From assembly GCA_963748075.1 (NCBI GenBank), contig CAVVHQ010000044.1, positions 1-64,000 on the forward strand: DNA of 64,000 nucleotides, in the 5' to 3' direction. Position 1 is the first letter of the stretch, and each line of letters opens with the position of its first letter. The stretch is from VRUE01 sp963748075. GTDB taxonomy: Bacteria > Actinomycetota > Thermoleophilia > Solirubrobacterales > 70-9. Shown here piece after piece: positions 48,696-58,403 of the stretch. The notes under the pieces are model-generated. The model had not been told where the DNA came from. It did no database searches and worked only from the letters and a program-made list of their open reading frames with translations. The position numbers and the translations under genes were made by a program.

Positions 48696-48715
48696 CAGAC
48701 TGGCCAGGCAGCCAG
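48696..48715. promoter_or_regulatory. Possible degenerate copy of the TetR-type operator
   Basis: CAGACTGGCCAGGCAGCCAG resembles the 22-bp operator at 39520 and 52606, with about four mismatches over 19 aligned positions. It is 20 bases upstream of an acyl-CoA dehydrogenase start, the place where an operator would be expected. The similarity is weak enough to be chance in such GC-rich DNA. Confidence 0.35.
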
Positions 48716-49128
48716 GCGTGCCTGAGGGCTCGGCGCCGTCAGGCTTTGAGAGACCGCTGGCAATCTGGTCAGCTTCTGCGACGGCGCCGCCTATTCCGGC
48801 GACCGTGGTGATGCAGCGCGAATTCCGATCAGGCGGGCTGCGTTTCGATGCCCTCGTCGGCAGGCGCCCTTCTCGAACGCGAGCGAGGATCTGGGCATCG
48901 GCCTGGTGCGAATAGCAAGGCGCCGCGTGAGGAGGATGCTGAGCTGCTACAAGCCAGCCGTGCGTTGCGAGTGCGAAGCTCACGGCTACGTCATGCCTTC
49001 AGCGCTTAGAGAGCAGTTGCTCTCGCCGCTCACGACGGCGATCGTGATAACGAACATGTGGATTGTGCGTATCACCGCCATTTGAGGCCGGGAGATCGCG
49101 AAACTCGCACACTGCTCGGGACCTTTTC

Positions 49129-49144
49129 GCAGATCGCGATCTGC
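49129..49144. promoter_or_regulatory. Perfect 16-bp palindrome in the low-GC gap
   Basis: GCAGATCGCGATCTGC is identical on both strands and is followed after a few bases by a run of six A on the plus strand. It looks like a binding site for a dimeric protein. No nearby gene clearly belongs to it: the closest start is that of the acyl-CoA dehydrogenase, about 450 bases away. Confidence 0.35.
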
Positions 49145-49424
49145 CCTTCTTGAAAAAACTCGGCCACGGTCAGCAGGCGGGATCTACCTGAGCGCCGCTG
49201 GTTGCCGAAGCACGTCGAGACCAATCCGATGCGCTCAGGACTATGCGAGTGCAGTATCGCGATTTGCGCGCCCGATCAGATTCGCTCTATTAAGATTCCT
49301 AGTCGCTTGAGGCTGCTCGCAGCAGCACATCGTATAGTCAAATCGAGTCTGCGAGTCAAAGCAGCTCCATCTCGATACAGCAGGGCTCATGGCGACAGGC
49401 GGGCACGTCCCGCGCGGTGGAGGT

Positions 49425-50198
49425 TCAGCCGGCGCGATCGAGGGCGCGCCAGGGGCCGGTCTTCAGCGCCGGGCCGAAGCCGGCGTCGAACAGGGCGCCG
49501 GCGCGGCAGCCGCGGACCCGCCGCCCGTGCGTGCGCAGCAGCGTTTCGCCGCGAATCGTGAACCCGTGCCGTGGATGGCGCTCGAAGGTGCGCCGGATGC
49601 CGGCGTGGTCGAGCTCCCAGCCGCGCAGGCCGAGCACGTCGACCAGGATGCCGTCGTGGGCGAGGTGCTGGACGGCGCCGCGCTCGGGCGGAACCGTGGG
49701 GTTGAGATGCAGGGTGATCGCGTCGAGGACGTCGTGGCGCGTCGCCTCCGGAAGCGGCGAGCCGTCGAGCACCTGCGCGGCCGTCTCCGCCCCGGCGACC
49801 GTGAAGCAGCGATCGCTGAGCGCCTCCATCGTCGGGAAGGCGATGTCATGGAGCATGGTCGCCGCGAAGAGCGCCTCCTCGTCGCACTCGAGCCCCTCGA
49901 CCTCGCCGAGGGCGCGGGCGAAGATGTAGGAGCGGTAGCTGTGCTCGAGGACGGTCGGCTCCAGCTCGGCGCAGGCCTCGACCACCTCGCGGGCGAAGGG
50001 CGTGTCGGGCGGGGTGAGCCGCGAGGGGTCGGGGCCAGAGCCCCTCAGACCTGCCCGGCCCGCCAGCAGCCGCGGCAGCGCCCGCGTCGTCGTCAACACG
50101 ACAGCGGCGATGAACCGCGCTCGCTCGCCGCGGCCGAGGATCCCGTTGGTCCGCCGGCTCCACTCGATCGTCCCGATCTCACCGAGCAGAGCGCTCAT
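49425..50198 (-). CDS. HD domain phosphohydrolase-like protein
   Basis: A 257-residue protein with an HD-type metal-dependent hydrolase domain: LEHSYRSYIFARAL, then the HD pair in ATMLHDIAF and further His residues in DAITLHLNP. This resembles cyanamide-hydratase-like and general HD phosphohydrolases. The ATG at 50198 overlaps the stop of the upstream GlxA-type regulator gene by four bases (ATGA), so they form an operon and the regulator may control it. Confidence 0.85.
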   Translation of the reverse strand: MSALLGEIGTIEWSRRTNGILGRGERARFIAAVVLTTTRALPRLLAGRAGLRGSGPDPSRLTPPDTPFAREVVEACAELEPTVLEHSYRSYIFARALGEVEGLECDEEALFAATMLHDIAFPTMEALSDRCFTVAGAETAAQVLDGSPLPEATRHDVLDAITLHLNPTVPPERGAVQHLAHDGILVDVLGLRGWELDHAGIRRTFERHPRHGFTIRGETLLRTHGRRVRGCRAGALFDAGFGPALKTGPWRALDRAG

Positions 50199-51190
50199 GC
50201 TGCCTCCGTCATCACGTCGACCGCGGCGGCGCCGAAGCGCTGCCGGTACTCGCCCGGGCCGATCCCGAGCACGCGCCGGAAGGCGCGGCGCATCGTCTCG
50301 GCGCTGCCGAAGCCGCAAAGCTCGGCCACGGCGTCGACCGAGGAGCGGCCGCTCTCGAGCAGGTCGCGCGCCGCCTCGACCCGGACCCGCTCGACGAAGC
50401 GGGCGGGCGTCGTGCGAGCCTCGCGACCGAAGAGCCGCGTCACCTGGCGCTCCGAGAGCGCTGCACGCTCGGCCAGCGCCGGAACGCGATGGTCGCCGGC
50501 CGGGTCGGCGACGATGCCGTCGACGAGAGCCCGGATCGGCGACTCGGCCGGGACCGGCGCGCCGAGCCGCTGCGAGAACTGCGACTGGCCGCCCGGGCGC
50601 TGGAGGAAGACGACGAGCCAGCGGGCGACGGTGCGCGCGACCTCGGGCCCGTGGTCCTCCTCGACGAGGGCGAGGGCGAGGTCGATCCCGGCGGTGACGC
50701 CGGCGGAGGTGATCACGGAGCCGTCGCGGACGAAGATCCGGTCGGGCTCGACGCTCAGCGCCGGGAAGCGCCGGGCAAGGTCATCGCACCCGGCCCAGTG
50801 GGTGGTGACGCGTCGCCCGTCGAGCAGGCCGGCCGCGGCGAGCAGGAAGGCGCCGCCGCAGACCGAGCCGAAGCGGCGCGCGCCGGCGGCGACCCGCGGC
50901 AGCTCGGCGACGAGCTCGGAATCCTCGAGGGCCACCCGCCCGCGCCCGCCCGGGACCAGCAGCGTGTCGATGCCGTTCGGGTCGAGCTCGGCGAGGTCGG
51001 CGTCCGGCTCGATCCCCATCCCCGAGGAGGCGCGCACCCGGCCGCCCCCCGCGCTGGCGATCGTCAGCGCGTAGCCGGGTCCCCCGTCACCGGCGGCGAC
51101 GACGCGCGACGCCGCGTCGAAGACGTCGGCCGGGCCGGCGATGTCGAGCAGCTGCAAGCCCTCGAAGGCACCCAAGACCATCTGTCGCAT
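50195..51190 (-). CDS. GlxA-type AraC regulator with DJ-1/PfpI domain
   Basis: A 331-residue transcription regulator. The N-terminal DJ-1/PfpI-like glutamine-amidotransferase fold has LLVPGGRGR and the nucleophile-elbow region FGSVCGGAFLLAAAGLLDGRRVTTHW, which senses an unknown ligand. The C-terminal AraC domain has two helix-turn-helix units (RAALSERQVTRLFGREA and AELCGFGSAETMRRAFRRVLG). It overlaps the HD-domain gene. The leader holds ATGTCTG/CAGACAT, a possible operator at about 51213-51252. Confidence 0.93.
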   Translation of the reverse strand: MRQMVLGAFEGLQLLDIAGPADVFDAASRVVAAGDGGPGYALTIASAGGGRVRASSGMGIEPDADLAELDPNGIDTLLVPGGRGRVALEDSELVAELPRVAAGARRFGSVCGGAFLLAAAGLLDGRRVTTHWAGCDDLARRFPALSVEPDRIFVRDGSVITSAGVTAGIDLALALVEEDHGPEVARTVARWLVVFLQRPGGQSQFSQRLGAPVPAESPIRALVDGIVADPAGDHRVPALAERAALSERQVTRLFGREARTTPARFVERVRVEAARDLLESGRSSVDAVAELCGFGSAETMRRAFRRVLGIGPGEYRQRFGAAAVDVMTEAA

Positions 51191-51259
51191 GCCGCGATTC
51201 TGGTCGGTCGCAGCAATGTCTGCAAGGACATATACCCCACAAATTCAGACATATTCCGA

Positions 51260-51357
51260 TCTGAGGTCGCCTGGCCATGCAGATCAAGGAAGCAGGGAGC
51301 GTGGCGTGCTCCGCACGCGAGCGACCGATGACGCAGATATGCGCCGGCCAGGCGGCC

Positions 51358-51362
<5 letters not shown>
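51260..51362 (+). repeat. R1 element, copy d
   Basis: Arms TCTGAGGTCGCCTGGCC (51260-51276) and GGCCAGGCGGCCTCAGA (51346-51362) pair over 17 bases with a single T-G wobble. The core is TCAAGGAAGCAGGGAG, then the hairpin GCGTG...CACGC, then ACCGATGACGCAGATATGCGC. It lies between the regulator gene and thiolase, both on the minus strand. The 3' arm contains the thiolase stop codon. Confidence 0.8.
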
Positions 51363-52542
<1,180 letters not shown>

Positions 52543-52605
52543 CGAAAGCCTCCGTTCGTCTCGTATCCGCCGGATGCGGTCGCGCCGTTCCACTTCAAGA
52601 TAGCC

Positions 52606-52627
52606 GATTGACTGGTCAGTCAGCCAG
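52606..52627. promoter_or_regulatory. TetR-type operator between thiolase and dehydrogenase genes
   Basis: GATTGACTGGTCAGTCAGCC is the same site as 39520-39541, with one base changed. It lies between two divergent beta-oxidation genes, 64 bases from one start and 50 from the other, and could regulate both. Confidence 0.75.
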
Positions 52628-52676
52628 GGATGCCGCACCGCACGAGCAGCCGAGGGATTGATAGGAACCCGTCTTG

Positions 52677-53498
52677 ATGAGCGGGAAGGGATACGAGAGT
52701 CCCGGCGTCGCCGGCAGTGGCGCGATCGCCACCGGGCTGGCGGCGGTGTCGACGACCACCGCCGACACGATCCTGCTGGCCCGCAGCGAGGCCTCGGCCT
52801 GGCGAGCGGAGGAGAAAGTGGTCGCCGCCTGCGCCAAGATCGAGGGCGCCGAGCCGTCGCGGCTGCGGGTGACCACCGACCCGAAGGACCTCGCCGACTG
52901 CGACGTGGTGGTCGAGGCGGTGATCGAGGAAGTCGAGCCGAAGGGCGAGGTGCTGAGCGCCGTCGCCGAAGCCTGCCCGAGCGCCGACCTGGCGACCACG
53001 ACCTCTTCGCTGAGCATCGCCGAAATCTCCGCCGCGGCGAAGATCCCCGGCCGCCTCTTCGGCCTCCACGTCTTCAACCCGGTGCCGAAAATGAAGCTGG
53101 TCGAGGTCTGCTTCCCCGACGTCGGCGAGGAGACGCGCGAGAAGGCGCTCGCCTGGTGCGCGGCGCTGGGCAAGACGGCGGTCGAGGTGCCCGACCAGGC
53201 CGGCTTCGTCGTCAACCGCCTGCTCTTCCCCTACCTCTTCGACGCGGTGCGGATGGTCGAGCGCACCGGCATGGAGGCGGGCGAGGTGGACGCCTGCATG
53301 AAGCTCGGCGCCGGCCACCCGATGGGTCCGCTCGCCCTGCTCGACTTCATCGGCCTCGACGTCGCCGAGGCGATCGGCGACGCCCTCTACGCCGACTCCT
53401 CCGAGCCCGCCCACAAACCGCCCGGCCTGATGGTCGAGCTGATCGGCGAGGAGAAGATGGGACGCAAGTCCGGCGCCGGCTTCTACAGCTACGACTAG
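52677..53498 (+). CDS. 3-hydroxyacyl-CoA dehydrogenase
   Basis: A 273-residue NAD-dependent 3-hydroxyacyl-CoA dehydrogenase, the third step of beta-oxidation. The NAD-binding loop is GVAGSGAIATGLA, followed by VVVEAVIEE, the catalytic His in GLHVFNPVPKMKLVEV and the C-terminal DQAGFVVNRLLFPYLFDAV and GPLALLDFIGLD. ATG at 52677 is preferred to the TTG before it. It diverges from thiolase with the shared operator between them, so the two steps are likely induced together. Confidence 0.94.
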   Translation: MSGKGYESPGVAGSGAIATGLAAVSTTTADTILLARSEASAWRAEEKVVAACAKIEGAEPSRLRVTTDPKDLADCDVVVEAVIEEVEPKGEVLSAVAEACPSADLATTTSSLSIAEISAAAKIPGRLFGLHVFNPVPKMKLVEVCFPDVGEETREKALAWCAALGKTAVEVPDQAGFVVNRLLFPYLFDAVRMVERTGMEAGEVDACMKLGAGHPMGPLALLDFIGLDVAEAIGDALYADSSEPAHKPPGLMVELIGEEKMGRKSGAGFYSYD

Positions 53499-53726
53499 CT
53501 ATCTCTTGCCGGCGATGTCCCAGATGACATCAGCCGGCGAGATGCCCTGACGGCGGGCGATTGCCTCGACCTCGTCCCAGGGAAGCTCGGCCTCCGGCAG
53601 ATCGTCCCAGCGGGCCAGGTCGAGTGCCTCGACCGTCCCTTTCAGTGCCGGGCCGAGATGCTCCTCGGAGCGCAGCAACGCCCTCAGGACCTCGAGCTGC
53701 TTGTCGCTCAAGCGCACAACCCACAT
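53499..53726 (-). CDS. Small hypothetical protein
   Basis: A 75-residue protein without signal or membrane segment. MWVVRLSDKQLEVLRALLRSEEHLG suggests an N-terminal helix pair as in small regulatory or antitoxin-like proteins; the C-terminal part is acidic. No family is recognised. The stop is directly next to the stop of the convergent dehydrogenase gene. Confidence 0.65.
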   Translation of the reverse strand: MWVVRLSDKQLEVLRALLRSEEHLGPALKGTVEALDLARWDDLPEAELPWDEVEAIARRQGISPADVIWDIAGKR

Positions 53727-53770
53727 GCGATACCTCCAGGGTTAGGCGGGACGCAGGTTGCCCGGGGAAC

Positions 53771-55078
53771 CTAGGCAGCGGACCGGACGGAATCGCCGCC
53801 ACCGCTGATCCGCACCGCCTCGACCCGATTCTCGCGCACCGCCTCGACCCGGATCGTGTAGCCGTCGGAGACGATCGTGTCGCCCCGCTTCGGCAGCCGC
53901 CCCAGCTCGCCGAACACGTAGCCGCCGATCGAGTTGTAGGCGTCGCTGTCGACCGACAGCTCGATCCCGGCGTCGGCCAGGTCGCCGAGCGAGACGTGGC
54001 CGCGCACGAACCACTCGCCGCCGGCCAGCCGCCGCAGCGCCGCCGCGCGCGGGTCGGTCTCGTCCTCGATCTCGCCCACCACCTCCTCGAGGATGTCCTC
54101 GACCGCGACGATCCCCACCGTCCGCCCGTACTCGTCGACGACCACCGAGAGCGAGGTGCGCTGCACCTGCAGGTCGTGGAGCAGGTCGTCGAGCGGGCGG
54201 GTCTCGGGGATGATCACCGCGTCGCGGACCACCGGCTCGATCCCCGCCTCGGGCCCGTCGCTCATGTAGAGGCGGGCGAGGCTGTTGTTGTGGACGATGC
54301 CCTTGACCCGGTCGGGGTTGTCTTCCTCGATCACCACCAAGCGGGTGTGGCCGGAGGCGACGCAACTGCGCAGCGCCGTCTCGACCGTCTCGGAGGCGTC
54401 GACCGTGACCACCGCCGGGATCGGCGTCATCACCTCGCGGGCCTGCTGCTCGTGCAGGTGGAAGACGCCGCCCAGCATCCCCGCCTCGCCGGGGTCGAGC
54501 GTGCCGCCGATCCTCGAGCTGTCGATGATCTGCTTCAGGTCCTCGGCCGTGTGGTGCTCTTCGATGTCGGTCGGGTCGACGCCGAAGAGGCGGACGATCG
54601 CGTTGGAGATCGCGCTCAGCCCCTTCGTCACCGGCGCGGTCGCGGCGTGGAACCAGTCGAGCGGGCGGGAGACCCGGCGGGCGGTGCGCTCGGCGTCGTT
54701 GATCGCCAGCATCTTCGGCACCTGCTCGCCGATGCTGATGTGTATCGCGGTGACGAGAGTGAAGGCGATCGCCACCGAGACGCCGACCGCCACCCCGTGC
54801 GAGAAGCCGCCGAACAGCGGCTCGAACAGCTTGGCCAGCGACGGCTCGCCGAGGAAGCCGATGCCGATCGACGCCATCGTGATCCCGACCTGGCAGGCGG
54901 AGAGCGATTCGTCGATCCGGTCGAGCTGCCGGATCACCGACTCGGCGCCGCTCTCGCCTTGTTCGGCGAGCTGCACGAACTTGCCGCGCCGGCTGCGCAC
55001 CAGGGCGAACTCCGCAGCGACGAAGAAGCCGTTGACGGCGACCAGCAGGAGCAGCAGGGCGAGCAGCAGGACGCTCAT
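53771..55078 (-). CDS. CNNM/CorC-type hemolysin-family transporter
   Basis: A 435-residue membrane protein with an N-terminal CNNM domain (four helices, VNGFFVAAEFALVRSRRGKF and ITMASIGIGFLGEPSLAKLF), a pair of CBS domains (MTPIPAVVTVDASETVETAL and VVDEYGRTVGIVAVEDILEEVVG) and a C-terminal CorC/HlyC domain. Proteins of this type take part in magnesium or cobalt efflux. ATG 55078 begins the first helix; the longer frame runs into repeat R1e. The gene is followed by 44 bases and then the small gene at 53726. Confidence 0.93.
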   Translation of the reverse strand: MSVLLLALLLLLVAVNGFFVAAEFALVRSRRGKFVQLAEQGESGAESVIRQLDRIDESLSACQVGITMASIGIGFLGEPSLAKLFEPLFGGFSHGVAVGVSVAIAFTLVTAIHISIGEQVPKMLAINDAERTARRVSRPLDWFHAATAPVTKGLSAISNAIVRLFGVDPTDIEEHHTAEDLKQIIDSSRIGGTLDPGEAGMLGGVFHLHEQQAREVMTPIPAVVTVDASETVETALRSCVASGHTRLVVIEEDNPDRVKGIVHNNSLARLYMSDGPEAGIEPVVRDAVIIPETRPLDDLLHDLQVQRTSLSVVVDEYGRTVGIVAVEDILEEVVGEIEDETDPRAAALRRLAGGEWFVRGHVSLGDLADAGIELSVDSDAYNSIGGYVFGELGRLPKRGDTIVSDGYTIRVEAVRENRVEAVRISGGGDSVRSAA

Positions 55079-55085
55079 CGGCTTG

Positions 55086-55246
55086 GAGCCTGCCGCGAGG
55101 TCCCCCGCGCACACCTGGCGGCGGCGGACCGGCGCGGTGCGGCGTCCTCGGTCGGCCAAATAGCGCTGCTATTCGGCCTCCCTGCGTCCTTGCCCCGCTT
55201 GGTCCGGCGCGCGCCAGTCGCACACGCGGAACCTCGCGGCAGGCTC
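55086..55246 (-). repeat. R1 element, copy e
   Basis: Arms GAGCCTGCCGCGAGGT (55086-55101) and ACCTCGCGGCAGGCTC (55231-55246) pair perfectly over 16 bases. On the minus strand the core reads CAAGGACGCAGGGAG, then a different inner hairpin (GGCCGAATAGC with GCTATTTGGCC), then ACCGAGGACGCC. The inner stem sequence differs from copies b-d but still pairs. It is in the divergent space upstream of the CNNM gene, unlike the other copies, which lie at gene ends. Confidence 0.75.
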
Positions 55247-55295
55247 TGTGGCCCGGTACTTCGGGGGAGGTCTTCTTCGACCATTCGGCGTTACG

Positions 55296-55340
55296 CAATA
55301 TAGCTGTCCGGCCCGCGGCAACTGCGAGACTGCCATATTG
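55296..55340. promoter_or_regulatory. Imperfect inverted repeat upstream of the cobalamin-binding gene
   Basis: CAATATAGCTGTC and GACTGCCATATTG pair at 11 of 13 positions around a 19-base loop, ending seven bases before the start codon. It is one of the few AT-rich palindromes here and may be an operator or a leader hairpin. It does not resemble a cobalamin riboswitch. Confidence 0.4.
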
Positions 55341-55347
55341 GGCGCCC

Positions 55348-56256
55348 ATGCGCATCGCGAGCCTGGTTCCATCCGCCACGGAGATGCTGTTTGCCCTCGG
55401 TCTCGGTGACAGCGTGGTCGCGGTCACGCACGAGTGCGACTTCCCGCCACGGGCTCGTGCGCTCCCCCACCTGACCCGCACGGTGCTGCCGGCCGGCCTC
55501 GACGCCGGGCAGATCGACACCGCGGTGAAGGCGACGGTCGGCGAGGGCCGGGCGCTGTACGAGCTGGACGAGGAGCGGCTCGCCGCGCTCGCCCCCGACC
55601 TGATCGTCACCCAGGCGGTCTGCGAGGTCTGCGCGGTCTCCTACGAGGACGTGCTCGCGGTCGCGGCGCGGCTGCCGAGCCGGCCCCGCGTCGTGCAGCA
55701 GGACCCCAGCACGCTCGGCGAGATGCTCGAGGACGTGGTCCGGCTCGGCGAGGTGACCGGGAAGGCGGCAGACGCCCACGAGCTGCGCGGCGAGCTGGAG
55801 GGCCGACTGGCGGCGGTTCGCGGCGCCGTCTCCGGGGCCGCGGCGCCCCGGGTGGTCGCCCTCGAGTGGCTCGACCCCCCCTTCGTCGGCGGCCACTGGA
55901 TCCCGGAGATGATCTCGATCGCCGGCGGCGAAGACGTCGCCGGCCCGCCCGGCCTGCGCTCGCCCGAGGTCCGCTGGGGCGAGCTGTCCGGTCTGAGGCC
56001 CGACGTGGTGATCGCGATGCCCTGCGGCATGGACGTCGAGGAGGCGCGCGCCCAGGCGGTCGAGCACTGGGGGCGGATCGCGACCTTGGGCGCCGGGCGG
56101 GTCCATGCGGTCGACGCGGCGTCAACGTTCTCCAGGCCGGGGCCGCGGTTGGTCGACGGCGTCGAGCTGCTCGGCCACGTCCTCCATCCGGACCTGGTCG
56201 ACCCGCCCGGCAACATCGGCTTCGCCGAGGTGCGGGCGCCGGTCAGGCGACGCTGA
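55348..56256 (+). CDS. BtuF-like cobalamin-binding protein without signal peptide
   Basis: A 302-residue protein of the helical-backbone metal receptor group, like BtuF substrate-binding proteins: MRIASLVPSATEMLFALGLG at the N terminus, LAALAPDLIVTQAVCEVC, then VALEWLDPPFVGGHWIPEM and RWGELSGLRPDVVIAMPCGM. BtuF delivers vitamin B12 to an ABC transporter in the periplasm, but this version has no signal peptide and no transporter genes nearby, so it may act inside the cell. Its last bases overlap the convergent rhomboid gene. Confidence 0.85.
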   Translation: MRIASLVPSATEMLFALGLGDSVVAVTHECDFPPRARALPHLTRTVLPAGLDAGQIDTAVKATVGEGRALYELDEERLAALAPDLIVTQAVCEVCAVSYEDVLAVAARLPSRPRVVQQDPSTLGEMLEDVVRLGEVTGKAADAHELRGELEGRLAAVRGAVSGAAAPRVVALEWLDPPFVGGHWIPEMISIAGGEDVAGPPGLRSPEVRWGELSGLRPDVVIAMPCGMDVEEARAQAVEHWGRIATLGAGRVHAVDAASTFSRPGPRLVDGVELLGHVLHPDLVDPPGNIGFAEVRAPVRRR

Positions 56257-57067
56257 GGGCGCCGACGATCGAGAGGACGCCGATCGCGGTCATCACCAGC
56301 AGCTCGGCCGGCAGCCGCCGCGAGCCCAGCGCCCCCCGCTCGCCGGCGATGATCACCAGAGCGCAGAGCAAGCCGCCTGCGAGGCCGCCGAGATGGCCGC
56401 CGATGCTGATCCCGCGGATGCCGAAGGTCAGCGCCAGGTTGATCACGAGCAGGAAGCCGAGCTCGGAGGCGATCGTGTTGAGGCCGCGGCCGCGGGCGAT
56501 CACGAAGGCGGCGCCGAACAGGCCGAAGATCGCCCCGGAGGCCCCCACCGTGAGCTGCGCCGGGTCGGTCAGCGCCAGGGCGCCGAAGGCGCCGGCGAAC
56601 AGCGAGGCGAAGTAGAGGGCGAGGAAGCGCGGCGTGCCGATCGCCGGCTCGAGCAGGCGGCCGAGGATGAAGAGGGCGAACATGTTGAAGCCGATGTGGA
56701 AGAGGCCGGCGTGGAGGAAGCCGCCGGTCAGCAGCCGGTACCACTCGCCATCCGCGACCGAGGCGCCCCGCAGGCCGAAGTCGGAGATCACCGAGCTGCT
56801 GGTCGCGGAGCTGAGGCCGCCGGCGCCGCCGGCGATCTCGGCCAGGTAGGCGAGCACGTTGAGCCCGATCAGCACGTAGGTCGCCGGGGTGTCGTAGCGG
56901 CCGGGGCCGAGCGCGCCGCGCGTCACCCGGGTCCGCTGCCGGGCGCACTCCGGACAGCGCATCCCGACCGGGGTCGGCGTCATGCACTCGGGGCAGATCG
57001 GCCGCCCGCAGGAGGAGCAGGAGACGCGGGTCTCGCGGTCCGGGTGTCGGTAGCAGGTCTGCGCCAT
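56243..57067 (-). CDS. Rhomboid intramembrane serine protease with zinc ribbon
   Basis: A 274-residue protein. The N terminus has cysteine pairs of a zinc-binding module (CYRHPDRETRVSCSSCGRP, CPECMTP, CPECARQR), followed by six or seven membrane helices of rhomboid type. The catalytic Ser is in VGASGAIFGLFGA and the His in ISIGGHLGGLAGG; NMFALFILGRLLEP is also conserved. Rhomboids cut membrane proteins within the bilayer. Start ATG 57067; the divergent DUF4383-like gene starts 31 bases away. Confidence 0.93.
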   Translation of the reverse strand: MAQTCYRHPDRETRVSCSSCGRPICPECMTPTPVGMRCPECARQRTRVTRGALGPGRYDTPATYVLIGLNVLAYLAEIAGGAGGLSSATSSSVISDFGLRGASVADGEWYRLLTGGFLHAGLFHIGFNMFALFILGRLLEPAIGTPRFLALYFASLFAGAFGALALTDPAQLTVGASGAIFGLFGAAFVIARGRGLNTIASELGFLLVINLALTFGIRGISIGGHLGGLAGGLLCALVIIAGERGALGSRRLPAELLVMTAIGVLSIVGALSVA

Positions 57068-57097
57068 CGGCAGGCGCGGAGCCTACAATCGTCGCCG

Positions 57098-57520
57098 ATG
57101 GAGCGAGCAAGCCCGGCCAGGCTCTACGCGACGCTGGTCGGCGCCCTGCTCCTCGTCGGGGGGATCGTCGGCTTCTTCTACAGCGCCTCGTTCGGCGCGC
57201 CCGGTGTGGTGAAGGAGATGCTCGGCGCCTTCGCGGTGAACGGCTGGCTGAACGGCCTTCGCGTGCTCAGCGGCGCGCTCGGCCTGCTGGTTGCCGGCTT
57301 CGCGGCGCGCCCGTATTCCCTCTGGCTCGGCGCCCTCTACGTCGCCCTCGCCGTCTGGGGATTCGCGGTCGGCGACGGCGGAACGATCCTCGGCCTGCTC
57401 CCGGTCGACACCGGCGACAACGTCCTCCACCTGGTCCTCGGCGCGCTCGGGATCGCCGCGGCCGCCTCCACCGAACGCGGGACTGAGCTACGGCCCGACC
57501 CGGCGGGCCAGCGAACGTAG
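57098..57520 (+). CDS. DUF4383-like membrane protein
   Basis: A 140-residue protein with four predicted helices: LYATLVGALLLVGGIVGFFY, LNGLRVLSGALGLLVAGFAA, LWLGALYVALAVWGFAVG and VLHLVLGALGIAAAAS. The order and the DNVLHLVLGALG motif match the DUF4383 family of small actinobacterial membrane proteins of unknown function. ATG 57098 is chosen because it starts just before the first helix. The 3' end overlaps the convergent gene by 33 bases. Confidence 0.8.
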   Translation: MERASPARLYATLVGALLLVGGIVGFFYSASFGAPGVVKEMLGAFAVNGWLNGLRVLSGALGLLVAGFAARPYSLWLGALYVALAVWGFAVGDGGTILGLLPVDTGDNVLHLVLGALGIAAAASTERGTELRPDPAGQRT

Positions 57521-57835
57521 GCGCCCGCCGGCCCGCTGGCGGCTGCGGCGGCGCAGCTCGAGCAGCACGAGGGCGCCCGTGGCGGCACCGCCGGCGCCCA
57601 CCGCGACCACCGGGCGGACCCAGTTGCGCGGGTCGCGCAGCGCCCGCAGTTCGCTCTCCGACAGCTCCTCCGCCCAGTCGGAGAGCTCCTCGGCGGCCGC
57701 CTGGGTGACGGCCGAGAGGGTGTCCTCGAGCCGCCCGGAAAGCCGCTCGGGCGGCTCGATCGGACGCAGCGCGTCGCCGAGCAGCCGCTCGACGTCCCAG
57801 GTGCTCGTTGTCAGCCTCTCGCTCCCCTCACTCAT
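57488..57835 (-). CDS. Single-helix membrane protein, partner of ECF sigma gene
   Basis: A 115-residue protein with an acidic helical N-terminal part (RLEDTLSAVTQAAAEELSDW), one membrane helix (VVAVGAGGAATGALVLLEL) and a basic C-terminal tail. It overlaps the sigma-factor gene by eight bases. Position suggests an anti-sigma or signal-transfer role, but the zinc anti-sigma motif (HxxxCxxC) is missing, so this is only inference. Confidence 0.7.
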   Translation of the reverse strand: MSEGSERLTTSTWDVERLLGDALRPIEPPERLSGRLEDTLSAVTQAAAEELSDWAEELSESELRALRDPRNWVRPVVAVGAGGAATGALVLLELRRRSRQRAGGRLRSLARRVGP

Positions 57836-58385
57836 CCTTCATCTCCTCCTCGAGCTGCTTGATCGCGCGATGGATCAGGACCTTGGTGGCGCCGTCGCTG
57901 CGACCCAGCGCGCGGGCGATCTCGCGGTTGTCCATGCCGAGCGCGAAGCGCATGATCAGTGCGTCGCGGCGGTCGTCCGGGAGGTGCTGGAGCCTGTCCA
58001 TCACCTGCCGCAGCTCCTCGCGTCCCTCGGCGATCGCCTCGGTGCCGTGCCGCGCGGCAAGCGGTTCGGCGCTGTCGAGCGGCGTCTGCGGACGGCGCGA
58101 TCGGTCCCGATAGTAGTTGAGCGCCAGGTTGTGGGCGATGCGGATCAGCCACGGCCGCAGCGGCCGGCCGGCCGACTCGCGCCGCGCCCGGTCGAAGTGG
58201 CGGTAGGCCTGAAGGAAGGCCTGCTCGGTCAGGTCCTCGGCGTCGTGCTGGTTGCCGACCCTGTAGTAGGCGTAAGAATAGACGTCGCGGAGGTGGTCCC
58301 GGTACAGCTCTTCGAAGGCGCGGTCGAGCTCCGCCTTCGCCGCCGGGTCGAGGCTCGCCGGATCGACGCTCTCCTGGTCGCTCAC
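57828..58385 (-). CDS. ECF-type RNA polymerase sigma factor
   Basis: A 185-residue sigma-70-family factor of the extracytoplasmic-function type. Region 2 is YRDHLRDVYSYAYYRVGNQHDAEDLTEQAFLQAYRHFD with RPWLIRIAHNLALNYYRDR, and region 4 is LPDDRRDALIMRFALGMDNREIARALGRSDGATKVLIHRA. It directs RNA polymerase to a specific promoter set in response to a signal, probably from the envelope given the membrane-protein partner downstream. Confidence 0.93.
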   Translation of the reverse strand: MSDQESVDPASLDPAAKAELDRAFEELYRDHLRDVYSYAYYRVGNQHDAEDLTEQAFLQAYRHFDRARRESAGRPLRPWLIRIAHNLALNYYRDRSRRPQTPLDSAEPLAARHGTEAIAEGREELRQVMDRLQHLPDDRRDALIMRFALGMDNREIARALGRSDGATKVLIHRAIKQLEEEMKDE

Positions 58386-58403
58386 CCGGCAAGCCTAGTG
58401 CCA

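Larger units (their letters stand above)
48677..49424. other. Lower-GC gap without convincing genes
   Basis: About 750 bases between the acyl-CoA dehydrogenase and the HD-domain gene. Frames here are short or have no coding character. The base composition is different from the rest: two lines counted by hand gave 35 of 60 and 32 of 60 G+C, where neighbouring genes are around 70 percent or more. A perfect 16-bp palindrome lies at 49129-49144. It may be a remnant of foreign DNA or a regulatory region; no transposase motif is visible. Confidence 0.6.

Noticed and set aside
49202..51074. Plus-strand frames across the low-GC gap and the HD and AraC genes
   Set aside because: They are antisense to convincing minus-strand genes or lack coding character.
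55296..55340. Cobalamin riboswitch upstream of the cobalamin-binding gene
   Set aside because: The space is too short and lacks the conserved B12-box pattern; only a simple imperfect inverted repeat is present.
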